From assembly GCA_008692225.1 (NCBI GenBank), contig VICG01000004.1, positions 1,364,501 through 1,428,500 of the forward strand: a stretch of DNA of 64,000 bases, written 5' to 3'. Source of the stretch: Monilinia fructicola (Eukaryota; Ascomycota; Leotiomycetes; Helotiales; Sclerotiniaceae). The notes beneath the pieces were generated by a model. It did not search any database, was not told the origin of the DNA, and saw only the letters and a list, made by a program, of their open reading frames with translations. Below, one piece after another: positions 1 through 9,997 of the stretch; the stretch's first letter is position 1; each line of letters begins with the position of its first letter. The position numbers and the translations under genes are program-made.

Positions 1-165
1 ATCCTCTCTTAGTTTCTTCGCAATTTGCCTCCCAAATCCAATTGCTACAAAACATCGAATTTCTGCTCGTCTCAGATTCCGTCGATTGATAAAAAAAAAC
101 TCTGCGATTCCACGTTCTTTTGAATCCTACAATCGATTCGATACTGTTCGATACAATCGCTAATC

Positions 166-1397
166 ATGTCTCCTTCACGAACCCTTCCAACCCTCACCCA
201 AGCTGAGGTCGCCTCTCACAATTCCTCAAAGAGTTGTTATGTCACAATGGGTACAAGGGTCTTTTGATGTTACAGATTTCGTTGACAGCCATCCGGGCGG
301 GGGTGAATTGGTATTAGAGTACGCTGGCATGGACGTAACACAGATATTGAAGGACGAGCTCTCGCATACCCATTCTGAAGCAGCGTATGACGTCCTCGAG
401 GATTCTTTTATCGGATTTGTTGCTACGACCAAAGTCATTGATACAGCTACAAAGAGCACAAACCCAGATAACGTCGTTCCTCTCCCACCTACACAACAAG
501 GCTTGAAGGAATTGAAAGAGAATGGATCGGCAAATTCTCTGCCAGTCTATGCCAGTACTGGCATGTCTACGGAAGAAGACTTGAATAAGGAGACAGATCT
601 TGTGGACGATTACAAGACACATAAGTTTCTCGACCTCAACAGACCATTGTTGATGCAAATCTGGCGTGGTGGGTTCAGTAAAGAGTTCTACTTGGAGCAA
701 GTTCATCGACCTCGTCATTACAAGGGAGGAGAATCGGCACCTCTATTCGGAAACTTCCTCGAGCCTTTATCAAAGACAGCTTGGTGGGTTGTGCCCATGG
801 TATGGCTTCCACCTGTGACCTATGGTACATACCTTGCGAGCGAAGGATTTGATAACATCGCTGGAGAGGCGGCATACTGGTTGTTTGGCCTCTTCCTTTG
901 GACTCTGGTTGAATACATTTTACATCGATTCCTCTTCCATCTTGATAAGTACGCATACTCTTCTTCACAACCTTCGGCGAAAAATATAGCTAACATAAAT
1001 GTGTAGATGGCTCCCAGACAACCGAGCAGCACTCACCCTCCATTTCTTACTCCACGGCATTCATCACTATTTACCAATGGACAGATACCGATTGGTTATG
1101 CCTCCAACGCTCTTCATCGTTTTAGCGACTCCTTTCTGGAAGCTTGCGCATACCGTGTTTTACTGGGATTGGTTTGTGGCCACGGCGGTATTCTGTGGTG
1201 GAATCTTCGGGTATATCTGTTATGATTTGACTCATTACTTCCTCCACCATCGCACATTGCCTTCCTACTGGAGACAATTGAAGAAGTATCATCTTCAACA
1301 TCACTTCATGGATTACGAAAACGGATTTGGGGTCACTAGTCGATTCTGGGATTGTATCTTCGGAACTCAACTCGCACCCGAGCCAAAGACCATATAA
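166..1397 (+). CDS. SCS7: Sphingolipid fatty acid 2-hydroxylase (cytochrome b5 + FA hydroxylase), with a 1-bp frameshift
   Basis: ER enzyme that 2-hydroxylates the very-long-chain fatty acid of ceramides and complex sphingolipids. Exons are 166..948 and 1007..1397; the 58-nt intron 949..1006 has a GCTAAC branch site and TAG acceptor. About 390 aa. The N-terminal cytochrome b5 domain carries the HPGG haem motif. The C-terminal di-iron hydroxylase has spaced histidine boxes (HRFLFH, HFLLHGIHH, HYFLHH, HLQHH) between membrane segments. The ATG at 166 opens the expected N-terminus, but the frame breaks at a T4 run (262..265): with three Ts it would read straight into the DVTDFVDSHPGGG stretch of the b5 domain. 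This is either a sequence error or a real null allele; I favour error because everything downstream is intact. Confidence 0.93.
949..1006 (+). other. Intron of SCS7
   Basis: GTACGC donor, GCTAAC branch point at about 989, TAG acceptor. Splicing joins the histidine-rich HRFLFHLDK to WLPDNRAALTLHFLLHG in frame, as expected for fatty acid 2-hydroxylases. Confidence 0.9.
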
Positions 1398-1650
1398 GAT
1401 GAAGATGGATGACGAATTTGTAAATGATGCCGCCGACCTAGGAAATATAAGCCAATAATGGTGTGCTTGAAATGATTTGACGATGTAGGAATATCAAAGG
1501 CATTCTGGTCTCGGCGTTTATGAACTAGGTTGGACAGGAAGGAGGCCGCCGCGCCTCTCTTAGAATAGTAGTAGTTTTTTATACCCCTTTTAATAACCTA
1601 ATAATACCTATTTTTATTTTCAAAAAATGAAGATTTTGTATGTTTATTTT

Positions 1651-1784
1651 TTTAACTATTTAACTGTTTAACTATTTAACTATTTAACTATTTAACTATT
1701 TAACTATTTAACTATTTAACTATTTAACTATTTAACTATTTAACTATTTAACTATTTAACTATTTAACTATTTAACTATTTAAC
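1651..1784. repeat. 8-bp minisatellite ATTTAACT, left block
   Basis: About 17 near-perfect head-to-tail copies of an 8-bp unit. The same array resumes at 2579..2613, so it was split by the TIR element in between. Confidence 0.95.
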
Positions 1785-1786
1785 TA

Positions 1787-2578
1787 CTCGGGCGCGTTTT
1801 AAAAGAGGCATAGGCGAATATAAAACTTATAATTATTCAACGAAATCTTAATATAATTTAATATAACTTATATATATATTAGATTTAGTATTTTAAGATC
1901 TTCCTATGAAGTTTTTATATTATAAAAATTATTTTTAAAAGAATATTAATATTATAAAGTTAGTAATTTTAGAAAATTTTAGTATTTATTAATTTATTAA
2001 TTTTAAATTCAAAAATATATAAATATTAAAAGTTAAAATTATAGAAAAATAATATAAGCTTTGAAGTTTTATTAGATGATTTCAAAATTTAATATTATTT
2101 ATTATATCAATATATATGTTGATATAAAAGGTGGAAAATTCAAATTTTTAACAAAAAAATATGCTTATATAATCCAAATAAGCGAATTTACCCCTTCGAA
2201 ACCTGTAAATTTTCCTATATTTTCAACTTTATTAATTTATATTTTAAACATCAATAAAGATATTCAAATTCTAAAATAAGATATTTAAAATTTAGCTTTT
2301 CTTTTATTATTTAACAAAGTTTGATAGGTTTAACTATAATATTCGTTAAACTATTCAATATTAATATAAATCTCTAATTTTTCATTAAATTTCCAATATT
2401 CATACATTTTATTATACTATTATTCATTTAATATTAGGTTTTATAATACAAAATCTTTATATTAAGTATAAAAATACTGAATCTATAATATTTATAAATT
2501 TTATAAAATTATATAAAGGTTTCGCTGAATAATTATAAGTTATATTTTAGCGTATGCCTCTTTTAAAACCCGCCCGAG
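1787..2578. mobile_element. Non-autonomous TIR element (792 bp, TA target duplication)
   Basis: Inverted ends of about 57 bp: 1787..1843 matches the reverse complement of 2522..2578 with only a few mismatches, beginning CTCGGGCG. It is flanked on both sides by TA (1785-1786 and 2579-2580) and splits the ATTTAACT minisatellite. The interior is extremely AT-rich and has no credible coding capacity; the longest open frame (2076..2279) is low complexity. The TA duplication is typical of Tc1/mariner-type elements, so this is probably a RIP-degraded MITE or deletion derivative. The family is not identified. Confidence 0.88.
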
Positions 2579-2613
2579 TATTTAACTATTTAACTATTTA
2601 ACTATTTAACTAT
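2579..2613. repeat. 8-bp minisatellite ATTTAACT, right block
   Basis: Continuation of the interrupted array to the left, starting at the duplicated TA. Confidence 0.9.
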
Positions 2614-3052
2614 CTTTTTTACATAATCTAGATTCACTTAAACACTTTTCAGCCGTAAACCTCGGTCAGAGCAAAAAGAAACGGCTAAATTCACACTTCC
2701 ATTATTTACCTAATTACGGAGTACATTGATTTGTCTGTACACGTGAGCTGATCAAACTAAACTAAACCTATCAAGTAAACTCTGACCATTTTCATATTTT
2801 CCCATTCACACCCACACCCACACCCACACAGCCACTTTAACTTTATTACAAGTCATTCAACCTCAAATTATTATTTGGTTATTTCTTATAATATCCACCA
2901 CCATTTATTCCATTGAAGCCTCAGAGCTCTTTAGCTATCGCATCTTGAGTTTCGTGACAAATTTCAAAAGGTCCCAAATCTGGAAGAAACGCTCAAATAA
3001 TATCACAACCACAATTTGTCCACGGGCAGGCGAGTAACAAACAACCTTCATC
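2614..3052. other. Upstream region of RSD1
   Basis: Holds a TACGGAGTA motif (2715..2723) and a short CACACC repeat (about 2807..2832). No gene is visible; it probably contains the RSD1 promoter and 5' leader. Confidence 0.5.
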
Positions 3053-4919
3053 ATGTCCGCCTTAGATGTTGAAGCCCTTCTGGACTCAACTGCAGCTGCT
3101 ACTCCCGTCGAGCAAAACGGATCTACTAAGGCTAAAGAATCCGATGACCGCCACAAGGGCGAGCGTAATGAAAGACGCGACCGCGATAGAATTCGTGATG
3201 ATAGCAGAGATCGTGACAGGGATCGAAAGCGTCGGGCTCGTAGTAGAGATAGGAACGAGAAAGATGGCACCGCAACTCCAATAAGTGAGAATGGAAGCGC
3301 AAAGGGTAGGCGCAGAAGCAGAAGTCGAGATGATAATCGTCGACACCCACGTCGTCGTAGAGATACTCCCGAAGAGACTGGTCGTAGGGAAGGAGATTAT
3401 TATAGGGGAAGTAGGGGTGGTCGTCAACGCTCACGATCCAGAAGTCCTGATAGATACTATCGTCCCCGAGGCGACCGCCGTGATCGCGACGACTTAGACA
3501 AGCCCCGCGAAGAACGCCGACCTAGAAGTCCCAAACGAGAAGGCACACCTCCCTTGACCGAAGATGAACGAGATAGACGAACCGTTTTTGTACAGCAGCT
3601 AGCAGCTCGTCTTAGAACTAAAGAACTCATAGCATTCTTTGAAAAGGTTGGCCCCGTGAAGGAGGCTCAAATTGTAAAAGACAGAGTTAGTGGTAGATCT
3701 AAAGGGTATGTTCCCCAACTTGCAATTCTTTCATACGACTCACTGACTTGACACAGTGTTGGCTACGTTGAGTTCAAAAACGAAGAATCAGTCCCTGCCG
3801 CTATACAACTCACTGGACAGAGACTCCTAGGAATCCCGATTATTGCACAACTCACCGAGGCCGAAAAGAATCGACAAGTTCGCAATCCAGAGGCCACCTC
3901 TAGTAATCCCAACCAAATTCCATTCCATCGATTATATGTGGGTAATATACATTTCAGCATCACTGAAGGCGATTTACAGAATGTGTTTGAGCCATTTGGT
4001 GAGCTCGAATTTGTCCAATTGCAAAAAGAAGAGCAAGGACGTAGTCGAGGTTATGGATTCGTTCAGTAAGTGTGTTTCTATGAAAAATTGTGTCGCTGTG
4101 CTAACAAACATCATAGATTTCGTGATCCAAATCAAGCTAAAGAAGCATTGGAGAAGATGAATGGATTCGATCTTGCTGGTAGACCAATCCGTGTTGGTCT
4201 TGGAAACGATAAGTTTACTCCTGAATCTACCGCCAGTCTTCTGCAAAGATTCCATGGCCAAAGCCACCAACAACAATTCCAGGGTTCCGCATTTTCCGGC
4301 GCTGGTGGACGTGGTCCCACTGCTGCTGGCGGTAGCAATTTCGATCGTGCTGGTGGTCGAGATAATGATAAAGGTGCGGGTGGTGCTAGTGCTTTGGACG
4401 ACACTGACGTTGGTGGCGTGAACTTCAACAATTATAGTCGAGATGCATTGATGAGAAAACTCGCCAGAACAGATGATACCACGACTGCTGCGAACAGTCA
4501 GCACGAGAGACGAGAAGTATCAAAACCTAAAACGGAGACGAAAGCTTTGCCAGTCAATGTAAACATGGCTAGCCGATGTGTTGTACTCAAGAACATGTTC
4601 GATCCTACAGAGTTAGTATTGATTCCAGGCGTGTCGGTTCATTGCTAACAAATTCTCCAGAGAGGACGGTGAGAACTGGGAAAAGGAACTCGAGGATGAT
4701 GTCCGCGCCGAAGCGGAAGAAAAATATGGCCACGTTGTTCACATTGCTCTAGATCCAAACTCCCAAGGAGATATTTATCTCAAATTCGACCGAGTACAGG
4801 GTGGAGAAAATGCCATCAAGGGTCTAAATGGCAGATATTTTGGTGGACGAATGATTAGCGCTACTCCTGTTGTGGATGCAGTCTACAGCAGTTTGTTCTC
4901 TCGCACAAAGGCTATCTGA
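3053..4919 (+). CDS. rsd1: SR-like RNA splicing factor, Rsd1/RBM39 (CAPER/HCC1) family
   Basis: Nuclear pre-mRNA splicing factor of the U2AF65-like CAPER/RBM39 family. Exons are 3053..3705, 3757..4065, 4117..4611 and 4661..4919; introns are 49-51 nt with GCTAAC-type branch points in the second and third. 571 aa. Residues 1-170 form an RS domain rich in RD, RS and SR dipeptides. RRM1 (about 175-250) starts [11 protein letters not shown], and RRM2 (about 280-355) has RNP2 LYVGNI and RNP1 RGYGFVQF. A Gly-rich linker follows, then a C-terminal UHM-like RRM (about 490-570) opening [14 protein letters not shown]. This order is diagnostic of the family. The frame is clean throughout. Confidence 0.95.
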
Positions 4920-7900
4920 GATGCTAATTATGGCCTACATCCATTTGAATTAGGGTCGTATCTGGTAAGAGATAAATGTCTCTCGGTTATGACAAGACTA
5001 ACCAAAGATGGGTAGATTTTGATCACAGAAATTCCATGCAATATTGTATATCTTCGAAAGCCTCGCGATAATCCGATTTATACGACAATCTCCATGGTAC
5101 TTCCGATGCATGATTCAAGTATTCGAGATATTTTGGGCTTGAAGCTCGATTCAAGGACCTCAAGCAAACGTTCGAGAACATTGCTGATTTCTTTATGCAG
5201 GAGCTTCTTCTCAAGCCGTAACCCCTGCCTATGATTCCACTGATTGCACATAGGGACCCTTTTACTGTACACGAAGTTTATTCGTTTCTATTGTTTCTCT
5301 TTTCGCATACCAGCTTCTTAGTCTAATGGTGGTACAGTTTTAGTTAGATGGGAAAATAAAATGGCATGCAATGAACTGTTGGTGATATAAATCCTGTGGT
5401 GATGACCGTAGTATGCTTCAATCAATACCTCGATACAGTTGAAACCTACTTAGCCACCCAACATTTACATTCCAAGGTCCTGAATAGTCTCTACGTTTTT
5501 GGTCAAAGCTCTGGGAGTGCCTCCTCACAATTTGGCACATAGAAGGATCCGAATCTCCCTTTTTTCGAATTGATCCGAAATCATTGACCTGACATCCTCA
5601 TAGAAGTTGAATTCAACATTACCGCACCTCACACACCTCAGAAAGGTATCAAGAGACCTCCCCTTGCCTTACCTTACCTCAAGTTCCCTTCCTTTCCTCA
5701 ACCTGGATCCACCATCACTCCCACCTACCTACCTGTTACCTAACCCCTACATCCTGACCATGCTTGAGTCACGAATCGATAGCATCATGTGCATCCAAGT
5801 TATCATCTCTTTGATAGGTTTGGGGTATTCTAGTGCCCCATGCCGATGCCGATGTCGATGCCGATGCTATTTCAAAATTAATTACAGTACATGTCCATCC
5901 ATATCTTACAGAGGCGCAGCATCACTTTCCCACATGTAGGTAGGTAGGTAGGTAGGTAAGTGGAGATAATCCTCCAAGCAGGCGACGATCCAAACGCGGA
6001 TCCGGGCTGGGATGCAGGTCGTGGGATGGGACAGGGAACGAGATCGATTGATGGATGGGTGGGCGCGTGGATGCATGGAAGGCGTGGGCGCAAGAATCCC
6101 CCGGGAACAGCGAAAGCAGGATTCTTTCTCCTCCTGCCTGATGCTGGGGCCGAGGAATCGGAGTACACGTTCAACAGGCCGCTTTTCGGTGAAAGAACGT
6201 TGGTGGGCTCTGGTGTGGGGTTCATTCGTGCTGTTGTGGATTGTGGATCGTGGATTGTGGATCGTTGGTTGATTGTCTTGGGGATTTTGGTGGGGGGTTT
6301 AGGGTTGTAGATACCTCTTTTGCGGGGGGAGGAAGGGCGGTTTCAACGTGTAGGGATGTAACGCTTTTGTAGAAGTGGTGGGGGTTGGTTGGTTGCTTTG
6401 TTGGTTGCTTGGTTGCTTGTGAGATGTAGATGGGGTTTTGCAAGGAGCGAACGAAAGGACGGACTTCCAGTGAACCTTTTGTTGGTGTGGGCTTTTGGAG
6501 ATTAGGTGTATATACGGACTATGGTGCCGAGGTTTCTGGGGCTTCTGATGAGTGGGGTGCGGATTCTACCTATTTGCTAAGGAAGGAAGAGGATCTTCTC
6601 GTATGTAATATCGATGTAAAACAAACGGCCTTTCTCTTTCGCTGCTGCCGGATGCACGCGAGAGATGTGGTGCTGGGAATGTGGTGCCGGAAATTGGACT
6701 GATGCCATGTGAAGCGAAATGGTCGATCGGCAAAGAGGGTCGTCAAGAGTCGGCCGCATTCCCCAAGTCTCGGGTGGGCAGCGGTAGGTTCCTCTTGGAT
6801 GTATAAGTCGGGCCGGACGGGGTCACCTCTCGAGATGCTGGTGCATGCATGTAGTAAGTGTAAGGGGGCGATGGTGTGTTTGCAGTTGCGGTGTATTGGC
6901 TGTGGAGGTATTTGGGGGGTTCGATCTTTGATAGCTTCGCATGTATGCGTGAGAGGAGGGTTTCATGCCGATCTGGGTTTCGGTCCTTGCAGATTCGATT
7001 TTGGATCTGGTCTTGGTATGAGAGAATCTTTTTTACGGCGGCTTTTCTGTATGTGGGATTGGAGGCCGATTGTCTTTTTGAATGGTGTGTTTTGAGGCGG
7101 TATAGCATTTAGGGCGGTTCTTGTTCCCTATTGGAAGACCCGTGGTGTGTTTGCGAGTCGGGTTACTTGTCTTGTATGTATGAGAGTGAGAGTGAGAGTG
7201 AGAGTGAGATCAAGTTCATATACTATAGGAGTGAAGTGCCTTGCAATCAAGTGCAACCACTCAAAGCACAGAGCAGTGTATCTTTTGAGCTCGAGGCTTT
7301 ATATCTGGTCTTTCATATTTCATGATATAAGTCATTGATTTAGGAACAGCTTCCGAACATGCTCATGGCATGGGTTTGACTCACATCTCCAGCAGAAGCC
7401 AGATGCTACGAAGCATAAGAAACATCTTGAAGTGTTCCTTACTCATTGCTAATATAATATCATCAGTGCATCTTACACAAGACAGCAGACCCAGTCCATA
7501 GCTAAGAGAATATAGAATGAATGGCTCAAACGACACAAAAATGGGACAAGCGGTGACAGGAAGGCAGATCCATGACTTCTTTATTAAAGTATCATTGAAT
7601 CTCTAAACGCATCCATGGATTCCATTACTTTATAGTCGTTGACACCATTATGAATTGCAAACTTGCATTCGATTCTTCCCAAACCATCAGCTGCGATGTG
7701 ATAGAGACAACTTATCACGAAACCTCCTTGAAGTTGTAAGATTACGGAACAATGTATTTCCCGGAATCCTGGCGTTCGTGTAGAACTATGTGTATGTCGG
7801 GTGGTTCAACAAAAGGCTTGTTGTACTACTAGTAAGGTAGTGACTGACTAACCCCTCCATCCTACAAAGCTTCCAACTCCAACACCCAAGAAACCTTTCC

Positions 7901-8187
7901 AGCCACCATGAGGTTCCAAGTTATTTGATATTAAAAATTCCCCCGCCGCTTCAAGACCAGGAAAGAGGAATGTGGAGTCTGTGATACTGCCTCACCTCCA
8001 CATTTCTAACCCACAAAGGTAACACGTCATCTTCAACATCACCGGCAACAACAAAAAGACATTGTCATTGTGTTTGTGTTTGTGTATAACACAATAACAA
8101 CGACTAGACCCATCGACGTCAATGCAGCCAACCTGTGAGAGAATACATGGCAAAAAGTTCAAAAATGACCACGAGTCACACCTACTT
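4920..8187. other. Intergenic region, no gene supported
   Basis: 3.3 kb between RSD1 and the tRNA. It holds short simple repeats: GATGCC units (about 5841..5867), GTAG units (5936..5959), TTGGTTGCT-like repeats (about 6385..6420) and GAGAGT units (about 7182..7208). Open frames here (for example 5960..6310) are G-rich, lack splice logic and resemble no family I know. Part will be the RSD1 3' UTR. Confidence 0.6.
8152..8165 (-). terminator. Pol III terminator of tRNA-Gly
   Basis: Two oligo-T runs on the minus strand within 40 nt downstream of the tRNA 3' end. Confidence 0.7.
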
Positions 8188-8282
8188 GCTTCAAACGGGA
8201 ATCGAACCCGTGGCCTGCGCATCTGTTCAAGGTGTGAACCTTGAAGTGGGAAGCGCAGATTTTACCACTAAACCATTGAAGC
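8188..8282 (-). tRNA. tG(CCC): tRNA-Gly(CCC) with a 25-nt intron
   Basis: Read on the minus strand: a perfect 7-bp acceptor stem (GCTTCAA/TTGAAGC), D arm GTTT/AAAT, anticodon stem TGCGC/GCGCA, loop TTCCCA then a 25-nt intron then T, a 4-nt variable loop, and a T arm with TTCGATT (B box). With T33 and A37 in place the anticodon is CCC. The intron lies between positions 37 and 38, the canonical nuclear site. Runs of five Ts on the minus strand (8161..8165 and 8152..8156) would end Pol III transcription. The mature tRNA lacks CCA, as expected for eukaryotes. Confidence 0.93.
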
Positions 8283-9997
8283 GTTGTTTGCAAAGAAAAG
8301 TGCTATGTGAGGATATATACTCTTTGATATCACGTGATATTACGCACACCCCACCTGTGTATCCAGATAGAAATCTCGAACGATCAACGAATCTGACTTC
8401 TCTCTGAACCACCTTCAGTCGAGTAAATTACTGTTTCTACGGTATCACTTGAGGGAAGGCCAATATTGAATAACTCGACATGCTTCAGTGAGTACTGTAA
8501 ATGGTGTTGAGGCTCCAGGAGATGCAAAGAGCGATCGTCCTTATTACAATGAGAATAAAACAAGTGTCTCCAGGACGGCAAATTTAAAGCTCACAGTCTC
8601 GTACTGGTCAGAGAGAGAATGAGTGAAATTTCGATCTCCGATTCGATTGTAGAGCTGTCGAGTGCAAATCCCTTGGTGTCTCATAGTAGATCTATCTCCA
8701 CATTCAAACCTTCAATATCTGATTTCGGCTTTTTCAACACGTACAGTGATGATCTAGTCACCAAGCACACTCCGCAGCCGAAGTTGAGAGACTTGCGCAT
8801 CCTGGTTGAATCAAAGTAGTCTCCAAATTCAAAAAGTTAGATCTTTTGATATCAATCGTTCTATAAGTGGGAGTATAGAGAGTCTGCTCAGATGCCCATA
8901 TCTAAAGATAGAGAGACGAACACAAAGACCATAACATCCCTTTACAATACCAGATACCCAATGATACGCGGATATCCGTTGTGGCAGGAGTATATCAAAA
9001 TACATATTGTCAAATCCCACCCCACGAACCCTCTTCCACCGCACACACACAAGCTTCTCCTCGCAACCCATGATCGCGAACCGTTCCCCATCCCAAACAA
9101 CACTCCCACCCCAATTCATCTGCGCTTCGCCCGCCCTCCTAAGTGGCAATACAATCCCCATTCTCCGCATCCCATCGCTCATCACTCACCGCTCCACACA
9201 TCGAAAACCTCATCATGCCCAGCGAACAACCACAGCCAAGAATCCGAGATCATACTCACGCCCCCCCGACCTCAGCAGTCCTGCAGTGAGAGATATCCAG
9301 CAAACCTGTCCCCGACACATTAACCATCGCCGTGCAAAAAAAAAACGACAAACAAGACCATGTAACGAACATCGAGAAATCGCACGGAGCCAAGACTCGA
9401 GGATATCCATCATGAAACCATTCCCATTCCCATTACCACTCCCATCGATGCAAACCCCCCCAGCGGAAGAACACGACATGCACATCTGAGCATAAAGAGC
9501 CGACCGTGACACGTCAAAGGCCGAGCGAGTACGCAGCGTGAACCAGCTCTGGAAGTTTTTTGCCTGGCACAAAAGAGGAGAAGATGAGCGCCAGCTAGGT
9601 AGGCACCTGTGATGTACTTCTAGTGATGCCATGGTACGGATGTCCACCTCGCTAAATCTTCGCTATCTCATTCCCCAAACTGCGAAGAGTTTACGGAAAG
9701 TGGCGGGATTTGGCAATTGTGTGCTACCTGTGGCTTAGAGCGTGAACCGACAGTCGGCAGTTGGATACTCGGAAAGTACTCTGAAGTCAAGGGCCTCAAT
9801 TGCGTTGCTCATTCTGTGTCAGATCAGGTAATGGATAGTAGATAGATAGTAGTTTTTGAAGTTGAGTGATGACCATGATAGTACATTTTATACATAAACC
9901 CATTTCTTTTCGAGTCCCACCGCAGATCCCACCCATCGTTTTGACATGAGATAAACAATAGTAGTTATACATCCTTTATATCCATTCATCTAATCCT
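8283..9997. other. Intergenic region, no gene supported
   Basis: 1.7 kb between the tRNA and the PET127 stop. Two minus-strand open frames in the same register (9213..9647 and 8829..9185, separated by a stop) are the best coding candidates, but I recognise no family and the stretch is compositionally skewed (C-rich on the plus strand, with repeats such as CATTCC near 9420). 3' UTR of PET127 is likely in the right part. Confidence 0.5.

Noticed and set aside
2076..2279. 67-codon frame inside the first TIR element
   Set aside because: Low-complexity Ile/Lys/Asn sequence from A/T-rich DNA; no transposase motif.
8829..9647. Two minus-strand frames in the same register, separated by a stop
   Set aside because: No recognisable family, skewed composition and no splice sites bridging the stop; kept only as a note in the intergenic entry.
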